Source: Hybos culiciformis | Lineage: Eukaryota > Arthropoda > Insecta > Diptera > Hybotidae | Assembly (NCBI GenBank): GCA_964007475.1 | Contig: OZ023274.1 | Coordinates: 106,351,714 to 106,415,713 of the forward strand | Direction: 5' to 3' | DNA length: 64,000 bases | Shown here: positions 1 to 12,236 of the stretch, one piece after another | Numbering within the stretch: the first letter of the stretch is position 1 | Layout: every line of letters begins with the position of its first letter | Program-made: the position numbers and the translations under genes | Notes under the pieces: model-generated | Databases searched by the model: none | The model's input: the letters and a program-made list of their open reading frames with translations, nothing else | What the model was told of the DNA's origin: nothing

Positions 1-231
1 TGTCACTCATATTTTAGTGTAATCTTTATTATGTCTATTATTAATATTGTACCTTCAATTTTAAGATCTGAATTTTTATATGGTTTTTTTTCTATTCGAA
101 TTACGAAACAAAATAATAAGAAAAAGTGTAAAATTAAGCCTTGACAAGACATACTATTTGTAACCTGTTGATTCGTTGAACAAACTGTAAATAATATAAA
201 ATTAAATCTTTATATTCATAGTAGTTTCCAC

Positions 232-1062
232 TAGAGATTGCGATTTCCCGACATTTTTCATGTCTCGAGAAATCGAGACTTTTTTGTCTCGCTATATTTG
301 TTGTCTCGAGAATACGAGATTTTTTTTTTCTATGTCTCGAGAGTCTCGAGATTTCCCGAGAATTTCATAAAATAAAATAAAATTCAAATAATTACAAAAA
401 ATATTGGAAAACTATTTATTTTTATTTATAACTAATTCACTAATATTAGGAAAAAAAAATATTGAATAATATATTACTCCATATTATAGTAGGAACAAAA
501 ATATTGTTAGTAGGAACAAAAATATTGTTAGTAGGAACAAAAACAATATTAAATAATATATATGCTTTAAATATACTTGTATATTTTTTGTAAAAAAAAG
601 GACTTGTCAATCAAATAAGGACAGGGCTATAGCTATCAAGACACTCTTTTGAAAGTGAAAAAAATAAAATTTATAAGGAAATGTTTTTCATAAAAAAACA
701 TTTTAAAAAACAAAGGGCATCTATAGTTCTATCTGATAGACGACTCCTTTTTTTGGAAACTAAGTTTCCCGCTGTCCAAAAATTGCGTTCATTCTGAGTA
801 GGCGTTGCTTTATTTTAAATATTATAAGTTATTACCCTTTAGGAAATTTGATTGCAATATTAAAATTACAGAATATAAAATCCAAATTCAAATAAGCATA
901 AACATTTTGGAACAGAATTTATTTTTAAATTTCTCGAGACAAAAAAAAAATTCTCGAGACTACGAGAATTCCCGAAACATGAATATTTAAATTTCTCGAG
1001 ACTCGAGACATTAAAATATGTAAAAGTCTCGAGATTTCGGGAATTCTCGATCACAATCTCTA
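232..1062. mobile_element. hAT-like non-autonomous element, 831 bp, 8-bp TSD
   Basis: The ends are TAGAGATTGCGAT and, inverted, TAGAGATTGTGAT. The 8-bp sequence GTTTCCAC directly flanks both sides (224-231 and 1063-1070), the target-duplication length of hAT transposons. Inside, the motif GTCTCGAG and variants recur about a dozen times near both ends. This is consistent with the subterminal repeats that hAT transposases bind. No transposase frame is visible; the small open frames inside follow the repeats and are not genes. The ends resemble those of the 36542-37236 element (TAGGGATTGCA), so the two may be related families. Confidence 0.87.
488..550. repeat. 21-bp tandem repeat, 3 copies
   Basis: Three head-to-tail copies of a 21-bp unit beginning AGTAGGAACAAAAATATTG. 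The third copy diverges at its end. It lies inside the hAT-like element at 232-1062. Confidence 0.9.
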
Positions 1063-1740
1063 GTTTCCACTAATGCTGATGTTAGCTGATGTCAGTAGTT
1101 CTATTTCTATCAAATGTTATTTGAGAATTTATTTTTCTCAAAACTGTAGGTAACTTAGGATTATAATCGGAATTTATAAAATAAATTGCGGTGTTCTGCT
1201 TTAACAAAAAAAAAATACAATAAAGTAGCTCGGACATTATATTTCTTTGTAAAAGTAAAATTTTCTGATGAAATCAATTTTGTGTAACACAAAACGAAAA
1301 TTAAGAACTCAATAAATTATCTCCACGAGACATGGTGATTTTTTATTTTCAACAAGAACAAAAAAAAAAAAAAATTAAACAAAAAGCCAAAAATTGTGAC
1401 ATACCTACCTACCTATTTTTTTTATGAAAGTCGTTTGTGTGTACAATGTTTAAAAGTATTATGTCATGAAAATTATTTTGGTTACTTGTTGTGAATAAAA
1501 GTGATCCTGAATGACAAAAAAATTTTCAATAGTTTTAGGTAAACTGCATAGTTCGATATATAACTATATCAAAAAAATAAAAATTGTAAATAAGTAAGTA
1601 GAAACATAAGCTAGTTATTTTTACTCTTAATTCAAATATTTTAAATGTGCCATTATATCATTCTTTTACTTAAATTATCTTTAAAGATAATAATTATCGC
1701 CGTTCTCTTTACTGAATTACCAAAAAAGACAGCGATAATC

Positions 1741-1933
1741 ATAATACGGTTTTTTTCTGAATTATCGCCGTTCTAGTTTTATTGAAGTATCTCCGTCCAA
1801 AAAACTTAAATAGCCTTGTTCACTTTGTCGGACGGAGTTATTCATAAATTTATGAAATAACGCGACACAATATTTCGAAACTTTCACTTTCCGACAAAAA
1901 ACACGGCGATAATTCAGTGAAAAACTGTATTAT
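1741..1933. mobile_element. MITE-like inverted-repeat element
   Basis: Arms of about 31 bp (1741-1771 and 1903-1933) are imperfect inverted copies sharing CTGAATTATCGCCGT. A further copy of AATTATCGCCGTTCTC lies just outside at about 1691. I see no clean target duplication, so the superfamily is open. Confidence 0.5.
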
Positions 1934-3972
1934 ATTAACCCTCGTAATAACCCTAAGTTCACCTATTACGAAAAAACTATCTGCCGTATCTGATCTTTGT
2001 CGAAGATCTGTGGACCTAATAAATCTTATGTTTAAACATAAAACAACAACATAAAACAACAACAGAAATTGGGAAAAATCTTTAAACCAGAATTAGCGAC
2101 GTAAAATCAGAATCCTTTCCTTTGCCTTGTTGTTATTTCGAAAATATTACGTAATTTTTATTTTGGAAACTTGAACTTTTTTCAAATATGAAATAAATTT
2201 AAAGGGCCTTGTCGTCTGCATCAATATTTGTATTAATTCATTAAAGCTTAAATCTAAATTGAACATTATTTTTTAGAACTGCTTACTTATAATAAAAGTT
2301 TCCTTATTGTTATTCATAAAAAGAAAAAAAAATATTTATGCCGGTGTTGTATAATTGGGCATAAAGACATTTTGGAATTTCTTTGTTTACTCCCGCTAAA
2401 TGTGTTTGTAAGAATGGTTATAAATCTGGATTGGAAGTTAAAACGAATAAAATGTTTAAAAATAAAAACATAATTCCGATTAGTCTCTTTGAATGTAACC
2501 ATATTCAATATTAAGATAATACACTATACAAAACAAATTTAATAAAGTGCTGAAGATTTCTTTTATGATTTTCAGATAAAGTCCGGCATGGTTAAATATA
2601 TTCACACATTGTCAAAAAGATTAAAACTGGAAATTTTTTGCGCTTCCACAATATTATGTATAAAGAAAATTTTGTATTTTATAATAAAAAACAGTAATTA
2701 TCTCGTTTTGAATAAATTTAATGCTGATATTATCCACCTGGATTAAAAATATAAAAAATTAAGAAAACACAAACAAACAAAGTATCTAAGTACGTAAAAC
2801 TGTGTAAATATATATTTTGTATTGATTAAATATTTACTTTTTAAAGTATGGATTTGTAATGAACATATGTACTTAAGCATAATTATTTGAGAACATAAGA
2901 TTATATATTAGATGAAATAAATAAACGAAGCTTTATTATGAACATAAGTAAGTAAGTAGTGTCCGAAAAGCGTATAGAACATTGACAACAGAAGTTCAAG
3001 GAACTAATTAAAAATAAAATTATGTCCAAAAACTTAAACCAAATTTTTTTTTAAATGAAATAACTTATCCAACAAATTAAATAAAATAGAAGAAGAAGTT
3101 AAAACATAAATCTCAAAACGTTTAACTAAAACCTCCAGAGAAATATATTGGCTCCAAAGTAGAAGAATAATTCAAAAAATATGTTAGCTGCCTAAATAAA
3201 TGTTCAAATTATTTCAAAGTTAGGGAAAAAGCTAGATGTACATAAAAAAATTTTATTTGTAGATTCCAGGATCAAAACATATCATTTATTATATTATCTT
3301 ATTATCTACAGTAAAATGTCTTATCTTTTTTTATTAAGAAAATTGTAAAATTTTATTATGAATATTTTATATACTCAGCAACCGATTATGTTAAAAAAAT
3401 TGGTTTGATATAATACAGGTAAAAATAATGCGATCATAAGTATGTGTAGGTACACTGAGGGAAAAAAATTTCTAGAATCGTGCAATACACTTTCATAATC
3501 ACTAAAATTTAAGAAAAAAACGAAATTTTCATAATTCAAAGCGGATTTACTTGATTTGTTAAATACTTGCTTGAATTATCCAATTTTTTCTCGTCTGTTA
3601 TTTATGGCTTTTTCCATGATTCAAGTAAACTTATTTTGCTAGATTTAATGGGCTTATTTTCATTAAGCATGTAATTATTTCTCCGTTAATGTAAATATTT
3701 CTTAATTTAAGTAAATATTTACTTGATGTGATTCTATCACAGTTTGAGAATTTTTTTCCTTGGTTTGTGTATTTTTTTTTAACTTGAAACATGATTTTGA
3801 TTCTTTGCGAATACATTTCTTATTTGATGATAATTTTTTCATATTCTATGGTTACAGTTTTCCATTAGTTAAATAAATTATTTCTTGATTTAATGAAATT
3901 TTTTGAATATTAAGAAAGATATTGTAGTCAGTATATAATTTATATTTTCTATTTTACACACTATCTAAATTT

Positions 3973-4044
3973 CAATTGCTTAGCCTAGTGGTAGAGTTGA
4001 ACGTTTGCAATGCAAAAGAACAAGGTTCGAATCCCGAAGAGGGC
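3973..4044 (+). repeat. tRNA-like SINE head with A-rich tail
   Basis: An A-box-like segment (TAGCCTAGTGGTAGAG) and a consensus B box (GGTTCGAATCC) are spaced as in a tRNA, with GTTTGCAATGC in the anticodon-arm position. The anticodon stem does not pair well, so this is a tRNA-derived repeat or decayed pseudogene, not a functional tRNA. It is followed by an A-rich AAATAA tail typical of a SINE. Confidence 0.6.
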
Positions 4045-4048
4045 ATGA

Positions 4049-4232
4049 GAAAAATCAAATAAATAATCAAATTTAATAAAATTAAATAAGTATAAATAAA
4101 ATAAATAAAAAATTATAAAAAAAAAAAAATAAAAAAAACAAAAAAAAAATAAATAAAATAAAGAATAAAAAAAAAATAAAAAAAAAATAAAATAAAATAA
4201 AAAATAATAAATCTAAAAAATTTTTTTTTTTT
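4049..4232. repeat. A-rich AAATAA low-complexity tract
   Basis: Almost pure A/T sequence dominated by AAATAA and poly-A runs, lying between two oppositely oriented tRNA-like sequences. Confidence 0.9.
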
Positions 4233-4240
4233 TCGCATAA

Positions 4241-4315
4241 TTGACCTCTTCAAGATTCGAACCTGGGTCCTCAGCATTGCAAACCGGCATCTCTACCTAT
4301 ACGCTGAGCTATTGA
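4241..4315 (-). repeat. tRNA-like SINE head, opposite orientation
   Basis: Read on the minus strand it shows AATAGCTCAGCG, GGTAGAG, TTTGCAATGC and the B box GGTTCGAATC. It is clearly related to the plus-strand copy at 3973-4044. Pairing in the anticodon stem is poor, so it is a tRNA-derived repeat. The two heads converge on the A-rich tract. Confidence 0.6.
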
Positions 4316-5788
4316 AATCAAAAATGTATTTTTCAAGTCATGCGTTTCTTGAATCGTGTTTTTTTACACGAATTATCAAAAAACTCGCACATTGCAATGT
4401 CTTATTATTTCTTCATTCACGCAAACAATATTTCTTTCATGGAGTAAAGTTGTTTGTTATGTGCATGAAAAAGTTCTAAAAATTATGCAAAAACAATACA
4501 CGATTCCAGAAAAAAGGCGAACGGGTCAAAAACAAGTCCTTTTTTTCCATGTTTTATTCGGATTTTACATGATATTAGCAATCTTTTCTCTCCGTGTAGT
4601 AGTGTATGATAATCATCGTCTTTGCATATTCGAACCATTGCTGTTTCTTTTTTTCTTTCTTTTTTTGGAAAAATACCAACATAGCATTTTTAGAACTTAT
4701 TTATTTTTAACTGCTAAAAAAGTGCTAACATTTTTTAAAACTATTTCAGAGAGGAGGAAAAAAAGTTAAAAATTTGTTGCAAAACAATAAACAAAATAAT
4801 CTGTTTTTCTTAAAAAACAGTAAAATTTTCTAATAATATTTTTAAATTGCATTCTACAATAAGCATCATCAAATGCATTTCTTTATAAAAAAACATATTT
4901 CTATATTTAATTAACTAGGTATAAAAGTTACATTCTTATTTTTTCCGTGTGTAAAATCAGATTAGATTCATTACGATAATTTCTTTTCCAAATACAAGCA
5001 TTGGAAGTCGGTAAAATAAGTGAAGAAATTTTTTAATTTATTCACTACAAAACTAACTTAAGAATTTTATTGTGTTTTTACCATGAATATAGAGTATAAG
5101 TTTATACATTGACGTTCAATTTAAGTATCTTATGTATTTTTCTGTCTCAATATATTCGAATAAAATAAAAATTCGTTCTTTAATGTATAAGTATTCCTAT
5201 CATCCTATCATCCTATTCTATCAAAATAAAATTATCACTTAACTATAATGTTTTTCATAAATAAACAAATTTAATTAAACTGATTTGTTCAATCCCAAAA
5301 ATTCACTTGGAAATCTGCTGTTGCTGTACGGTAAAAAGGATAAAATATTTAGCTTTTAAAACTTTTTTTTCAGCGATTAAGAGTTTTGAATTATAAGTTT
5401 TAATTTAAAGTGCCACTGCCACAGTTGCTAAATTTAGCACTAAATGTGCCGAGTATAAATGGGAACAAAAAATTGATCTTTCGTGTATTAAAATTTATTA
5501 TAAAGATAAGTTGAGGAATTTATCAACTTAATTAAATCACACTATTTGTATCTTATATATGTACATATATGTCGGAATCAGAAAATGACGTAGAAGAAAT
5601 GAAAACAAAAACAGCATAACCAAAATGGTTATTTCATTAACGAAAACTTCAATTCCAGTTATTATTGATATCACCAATTCATAATACATGGTTTGAGCAA
5701 AAACTATTAAATTGATAATAATAAAACATTACAATATTATTATGATGTTTTCGATGGAATTTGTAAAAAAATATAAAAATACTCGTAC

Positions 5789-5973
5789 ACAGTGCCACGT
5801 AACTTTTGTTGCTTCAATTAAAATTTGACGTTTTATCTACATACGTAAATAAAAAGTTGCAAGTGGCAGGCACTTTTTAAGGACTTGTGCAACATACTAA
5901 AAAAAGGCATGTTCCATTTACCTGATGTAATTCAAGTGTCGGGCAACTTTGTTTACGTTGTTCGTGGCACTGT
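5789..5973. mobile_element. Short inverted-repeat (MITE-like) element
   Basis: Perfect 11-bp arms ACAGTGCCACG (5789-5799) and CGTGGCACTGT (5963-5973) bound 185 bp. The inner copies of AACTTT/GTTGC are also loosely inverted. No target duplication is recognisable. Confidence 0.45.
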
Positions 5974-6988
5974 TTTTCAGTTATATAAAAAAAAATACGG
6001 TTGTATGAAAACTAGTTTAATAAATAAGACGTATAGGCCGTCATCCACGTTTCGACTTACCTCCGTACAAGCTAGATGAGATATATACCTGTGAAATTCA
6101 ATATACCATTCACGTTTTAGCTTACTTAAGCAGATACTTATACAGATAAAGCTCTTGAGACGGCCGGAACTTCTACGGAGTTTTTTTTAAAAGTTTTAAT
6201 GGATTTTGATAAAACTGAGAATGATATGTAGATGTCGATAAGAGGTACCGTAAATAGATTATTATGTAGGAATTAATCCAAGAATTCGGAATTGGAGGCT
6301 CAAAATGGATTGAAAATGGATTGAAATGATTGGCCCCGATTGCGCCCAAGGAAAAGAAGAAATGCCCCTTTGTTATATGATATATATAAGTATATAGCGA
6401 TCGTAGAAATAAAAAAAAAGAAAACTGGATGTTGAATTTAAAATGTTGAAATCTGGATTTGTACTTCATTTTTGAGGTACTGTTCTATTATACTTATGTA
6501 ATTTTAATAATTTTTGGTTAAGCCCTGTTGTCGCATACACCTGAAACTGAAACTGAATTGAGTACATTAGCAACTAAAAATGAAACAAAAACTGAATTTC
6601 TGAATTCAGTACTTTGCAGTGACTGCAACTGAATTCAGATGCAGATGAAGAAAGAATTGTCGACTTCGTGAAAACAACGCGATTTTGTACATTATTTAAT
6701 GTACATTTGTAGTAATAATAAAAAACCTTTAACCAACAAAAGCCCTCGTTCTATTTCGCTTATTTTCTTTAATTTTTGGCGTATTAAAATAATATTTAAT
6801 CTTAAATAATTTTTTGCTAATGTGTAGTCTTCAAACTTCAAATGATTATTAATATAAAAATTAAATTTTTTTTTTTCAAATTTGTATACTTATTTTCCAA
6901 AAATTTATTGAAAGCTAAATTCAACTCAAATTTGAAATATTTTAAATTTGTTTATGTTGCTCAACTTTTCGTTTTTCGTAAATAAGAG

Positions 6989-7376
6989 TGCGTTCCCAAA
7001 CTGAGACTATTTTAGAAACTGAAAAATTATTTTAATTTCTAGAATTTCTAGTTTTGGAACGACACGATTTCACAGCTGTTATTTTACAATTATTTTACAA
7101 ATCAAGAGTTTTTGACGTAAAAATCGTTCCGAAATGATATTTTATTTTTTGAAAATCTGCAAAGGGAAATTTTAAATTTCCCATAACAATCTCAGTTTAT
7201 AGGTGTACTTTTAAGTGCACCTCATTTTTAAAAAAACAAAAAATCGAAAATTTAAGCAGACGTTGCAGATGATACAGATTAAATGTCAAGACTATTTCAA
7301 TTTCTAAAAAAGAGGAATTTTCTTTAACAAAAAAGAAATATTACATGATTTGAAATAGTCTCAGTTTGGGAACGCA
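6989..7376. mobile_element. TGCGTTCC-family MITE, long copy
   Basis: Perfect 21-bp terminal inverted repeats begin TGCGTTCCCAAACTGAGACT. The left 100 bp (up to ACAGCTGTTATTTTACA) is nearly identical to the element at 8983-9113, which marks a family. No clean target duplication is visible. Confidence 0.75.
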
Positions 7377-8377
7377 GTCTGAGTTGCTTAAAGTTATATA
7401 AAATATAAAAAAATAAAGATTAATTTTTTTGGACAGAGTATTCATAGTCAGTTGGTTTTATATCAAAACTCTTTTCATTTCATTTCTATAAAATGAGTCC
7501 ACATTCATCCATCGTACATTGCCTCATATTATAAACATATTGAATTTTAGAATAACTCTAACTCTAATAAGTACTATACAGCTAATTTATTTATGAACCT
7601 TTTAAAAAAATTTTATTGTTATAACTAGAGGTGTTTACATATGTGTAGCTATAAAATTAATTTTTTATTTGAATTTTCAATGGCTCATCATTTTTTATGT
7701 TTTATGTTAACGACACTAATTAACTAAATCTTTTTGTTTACAAAATTCTTAAAAAGTCCGTAAAACATAATATCGAATGCTGGTTAAATAGTTTTTTCTT
7801 TGAACTGATTTCTTTAATTCAAGTGTAATATGTAAAAATTATTGAGAATAAGTTATTTCACAAGGATTAAGAAATTTTTTTAAATCATTGTTCAAGTTTT
7901 GACGAACGTTCGATTAGCATAAAATAGAAAACTAATACCTTTTTCGTTATTTTATTAAATTTTTTTTTCGATGCAATTGATATCAACAAGTAAAACCCTA
8001 TGTGGAATTTGGAATTATAGGGCAGATAGTTCCGCCTAACTGATCTTTTCATTCTCATGAATAAAAATATTCTTATACGAACATCATCTATAGGCAAAAC
8101 TCATAAATCTCTTTCTTGTTTCATAAATTAAGCTGATGTTTTGACTGCCTTCTTTTTCGTGTTTGAGCTTTATGGATTCAAATAGAGTATCATGATAATA
8201 ATAATATAATAATCTTAGCCATCCAAAATGATATGAGGTTATTAAAATATCCTTATTATCTAATCTTTTTAAACAAAGTTTGTTCTAAAGGTGGAAGAAA
8301 ATAAGATCATTCCAAAATAAAAATATGAATTTAATGAAATTACTTATATCAATATTATCTTTGTCTATTTATATATA

Positions 8378-8551
8378 CAGTGAAACCTGTCTAAGACGGA
8401 AACTGTATAAGACGGAAACCTGTATAAGACGGAACTTTTTTTTTTTGATTTTTGATTTTTCCTTTCAAATCAACCCGTGTAAGACGGAAAACTGCCTAAG
8501 ACGGAACTATTTTCCGATCCGTTGCGGTTCCGTCTTAGGCAGGTTTCACTG
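8378..8551. mobile_element. Tc1/mariner-pogo-like MITE, TA target site
   Basis: A 174-bp element has ends CAGTGAAACCTGTCTAAGAC and, inverted, CAGTGAAACCTGCCTAAGAC, flanked by TA on both sides (8376-8377 and 8552-8553). The motif CTGTATAAGACGGAA and variants recurs five times inside on one strand and once inverted at the right end. The CAGT start and TA duplication fit pogo/Tigger-type elements. It is non-coding. Confidence 0.85.
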
Positions 8552-8763
8552 TATCAAGATTTAAAAATAAAGTTGAACTACATATATTGAAATTCTCAAT
8601 AAAAGTGTTAAGACATGATATAAATCTTATTATCTTATTATCATCGAAATAAATCGTCAAAAGTGTTAAAAGTTTTTAAAAGCAAATTTTCTAAATTTTC
8701 GGCAAGAATAATAAAAGTTCGAAACGAGGGGTCAACCACCAAGGGAATACTTGTATTTTGCTT

Positions 8764-8926
8764 CGGCAATAACGGCAATAAGTTGGCAATACAGGGAATA
8801 ATTCAATTAATTGCGGCAATAAAGCAATACAGAGGAATTTTTGGCAATACAGGGAATTTTAGGCAATAAATTGGCAATAAGAGCAATAAATTGGGAATAC
8901 GAGTAATAGTTTGGCAATATTTCATC
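8764..8926. repeat. GGCAATA-rich irregular tandem repeat
   Basis: GGCAATA/GGGAATA units recur every 7-15 bp. They are matched by a second cluster at 10674-10765 near the other end of the same element, and probably serve as subterminal repeats. Confidence 0.8.
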
Positions 8927-8982
8927 TATAATGTCATAATTATACACAATACATTAACATTTTCTAATAAAAAAATTAACAG

Positions 8983-9113
8983 TGCGTTCCGAAACTGAGA
9001 ATATTTTAGAAACTGAAAAATTATTTTAATTTCTAGGATTTCTAGTGTTGGAACGACACGATTTCACAGCTGTTATTTTACATGTTTTCAAATAATTTCA
9101 GTTTGGGAACGCA
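8983..9113. mobile_element. TGCGTTCC-family MITE, internally deleted copy
   Basis: At 131 bp it shares the left about 100 bp of the 6989-7376 element, then jumps to the terminal CAGTTTGGGAACGCA. It is therefore an internal-deletion derivative of the same family. It is nested in the 8725-10805 element. Confidence 0.75.
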
Positions 9114-9201
9114 TTCTTTAAGTATTGCTTTTTATGTAAATATTGCAAATGTATACTTTTTACAGAAAATATTCTACATACTACAAACAAATAGAAAAGA
9201 A

Positions 9202-9253
9202 ACTACCACAACGCTCCTCCTAATCAAACTGCCACAACGCTCCTCCTAATCAA
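9202..9253. repeat. 26-bp tandem duplication
   Basis: Two copies of a 26-bp unit containing CCACAACGCTCCTCCTAATC, differing at one base (ACTACC/ACTGCC). Confidence 0.95.
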
Positions 9254-9439
9254 AGATAACTAAGTAGCTTTTGTTCTAATCAAGGAATAAATCACTCTGA
9301 TATTTGTGGAACAAAAGTTGACATTGCAATATATTTCCATACAAATTTCTACCTAAAATATATTTCCAAACAAAACACTGAAAAAAAAATTTTTTTTTCA
9401 AATAATTTCTATGAAAAAGTATAATTCTTATCTAACTTA

Positions 9440-9683
9440 TATATTTTTTATGAAGAAATATATTTCTTATCGAAAAATCAATAACTACCAAAAATATATT
9501 TTTCAAATAATTTGCATTGAAGAAATATATTTTGTTCACAAATAACTATGAAGAAATATATTTCTACACAAATAACTAAAGAAATATATTTTCTACACAA
9601 ATAACTAGGAAGAAATATATTTTCTACACAAATAAAGAAATATATTTTCTACACAAATAAAGAAATATATTTTCTACACAAAA
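9440..9683. repeat. AAATATATTTTCTACACA minisatellite
   Basis: Irregular tandem units of about 26-35 bp containing GAAATATATTTTCTACACAA. The last units at the right are 26 bp and nearly identical, while those on the left are diverged. Confidence 0.85.
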
Positions 9684-10673
9684 TAACCAATTTGTGAAAG
9701 CGAAAGGAGACAAAGAATACTTTTTTTTTCATTCAATCAGCCCAAAAAAAAAAAAATAATAATAATTATAATTAGTATTAATCATAATATTAAAAAAAGT
9801 TATTGTAAAGGTAAAGTCTTTAAATATTAAGTAACTAAGTCTATAAATATTAAGTAAGTTTTTTTTTATAGGTAGCATTTTTTCTTTTTCTTATGCCGTC
9901 AAAGTATTATAATTTACTACCCAACATGTATAACAATTTTTTCTGGCAAAAATTATTTTTCGAAAAAATTAATTGAAAATTATTTTTATAAATGTTCAAT
10001 AATACTGCAGAACAAATTTCTTCTTCATGGATGCTCCAGAGACCTCACTATAATTTTTGAATCCTCACCCAAAAGTCAGTTAAAAACGATACTTGGTTCG
10101 TTTGCATCAGCTCGAATTTTTTATATGGACCAATTGCAATTTTTCATGCTTTCTGATGTATATATTTGTACATTTGTACTCATAAGTCGGTAACAAGTCA
10201 TCGAAACACTCGGAAACACCATTTACTTTATACCAATGGAAAGCTGTTCTAATTACCTCTCCAACGACATCATTGAAACCGCCCAAGCATTTCGAATTTA
10301 ATGCTCAAATAATGAAAAAAACGCAGTCCGGTCACTTTTTCAAGCATTGAAGGCATTGTAACTAATATTATAAATTTTTGTTTTACTTCGTTAAATTATA
10401 GAAGACAATCTCACTTTCATTTTGACACCTAAACATTGATGATCGGTTGAAAATTACGAAAGCTGTAGAGAGACATTTATCCAACATAGTCAATTTGAAA
10501 TCGCAAGGAAAATTTATACTGAAAATCTGCTGAAATACTAAAATTAAGATTTCTCGGCTATTTATAAACCGATCTTCAAATTTTTTTTATTGAAATGCAT
10601 CTACTTGATGAGATCATTCTAATTCTGTTGATAACGAGTTCAAAAATCATTCGTAGATGGGGCTACAAGTCAC

Positions 10674-10765
10674 ATATGACAATATTTGGGAATATTGGCA
10701 ATATTTGGGAATATTGGCAATATATTGGCAATATGGCAATAAATACAGTTTATTGCCGAAATTGG
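10674..10765. repeat. GGCAATA/GGGAATA repeat cluster
   Basis: Alternating TTGGCAATATT and TTGGGAATATT units, the counterpart of the cluster at 8764-8926. Confidence 0.8.
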
Positions 10766-12236
10766 GAATACTTGCATTTTTATTTAAGATGTGGTTGACC
10801 CCTCGGTTCGAAAGTTATTTATGGAAATATATTAAATGAAATTGTATTAAAAAAAGATCAATTCTTGTAATGAAATCATTAAATAAGATGTTATCAGGGT
10901 CATATTCATATAATTGTTTTTGTGGATGAAAAAAAAAGTAAAAATTAATTTAACGAAGAACAACTTGTTTCAAAATTTTTTTTTATAACACTACTAATAA
11001 TGAAAAACAAAGTTTCCAATTTTATTGCCAAACAATAACGCAATTGGTACGGAAAAAATAAGCCTTCAGATCGGAGTTTGGAATTCAAAGCATTGGAGCT
11101 GCGGTTTTTTTGTTGGAGGGTGAGCTGAGACGGAGTACATCAAATATTGATCGCTCCACGCTCACTGAGCTTACTGGGTATCGGTTTAATGTAAGATTAT
11201 TTACAAAAACCTTAACTTCGTCGGCCCTGAAATTTTCAGTATACATACAGCAAATTTATGTTTTTAATTCTTTTTCAAGCTATTAAACTTTTAATTCTGA
11301 AATTTGGAGCAATGAGTGGAGCTAGAGTGGAGCACCAAAAAAAAATGCCGCTCCAAAGATCTGATTAATATACATCAGATACAAGGATATATAAATTATA
11401 TTAAAACAAGGCAGAAATTAGCTATGAATTTTAATTTTCCCGGCCAGGTATGCAAAGGCAGGAATTGATTAAACATACATTTAAAAAACCTTTTTTAAAG
11501 AACTACAGTATCAACATTTGCACATAGATATATTTATGTTGATAAAATTAACTCGTATACTCAAAATTTAATAAGTTCGCAATGCACTACAGATGCGCTA
11601 TCATTTGGTATTTTTAAGAACCTATGGCGCTAACTTTAAATATTTAATATTCAAGATGACTTCTCTCAAATAATTGTTTTCATACGTATATAATTTAATT
11701 TTAAAGAAAACCAATAATAACGATCGTGTCAATTTGATTTAGGAGTATATTTTTTATAAGTAGTACATATAAGACATTACGAAAAGCTTTTAATATTTGC
11801 TTCTAAACGTACAAATAATATTAAATTTTTTTATTAACATTCTTCCATCAGTAAATAATAAATGGTTTTTTTCTTTTTGGTCGGTTTAAGAAGACAACAA
11901 AATGAAGAAATTAGTAGGTATGTTGTTTATAAAATAAAACTCGTATTTATAAGAAAATAATAATTACCTACATTTAAATTAAAAAAAGAAAAATGTATAC
12001 TTTTGCGTACAAATAGTGCATGTGTAAAATACACATTTAATTAATTAAAAATATTTTGTTTATTGGGAAATCTCCGAATTTATAATAAGTTAAAAAACTA
12101 AGAAAGCCACATTACCTGATCTTATTCTACCTAATCATATTTTTATGTAATTAAATTAATTTACATAAATCACCCATATAAAAATTATATTTCAAATAAG
12201 TTTCAAGATTATAAAAAAACTTGTTTAAAATTTCAA

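Larger units (their letters stand above)
8725..10805. mobile_element. hAT-like composite element, 2081 bp, 8-bp TSD
   Basis: 15-bp terminal inverted repeats (CGAGGGGTCAACCAC) are flanked by a perfect 8-bp duplication GTTCGAAA (8717-8724 and 10806-10813). Both ends carry clusters of GGCAATA-type repeats (8764-8926 and 10674-10765). The interior holds a nested TGCGTTCC MITE (8983-9113), a 26-bp duplication, an AAATATATTTTCTACACA minisatellite and about 600 bp of unrecognised non-coding DNA (about 10000-10600). No transposase frame is visible. Confidence 0.8.

Noticed and set aside
866..1054. 62-codon minus frame in the 232-1062 element
   Set aside because: It runs through repeated CTCGAGA motifs and is an accident of the repeat.
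3973..4315. Functional tRNA genes
   Set aside because: The A and B boxes are present, but the anticodon stems do not pair, so they are tRNA-derived repeats.
3450..4955. Possible 1.5-kb element bounded by ACACTGAGGGAAAAAAAT and an inverted TATTTTTTCCGTGTGT
   Set aside because: The match is limited to a short A-rich block, with no target duplication.
11074..11365. Possible inverted-repeat element with GGAGC/GCTCC-rich ends upstream of AT-rich DNA
   Set aside because: Only short, interrupted matches between the ends, and no target duplication found.
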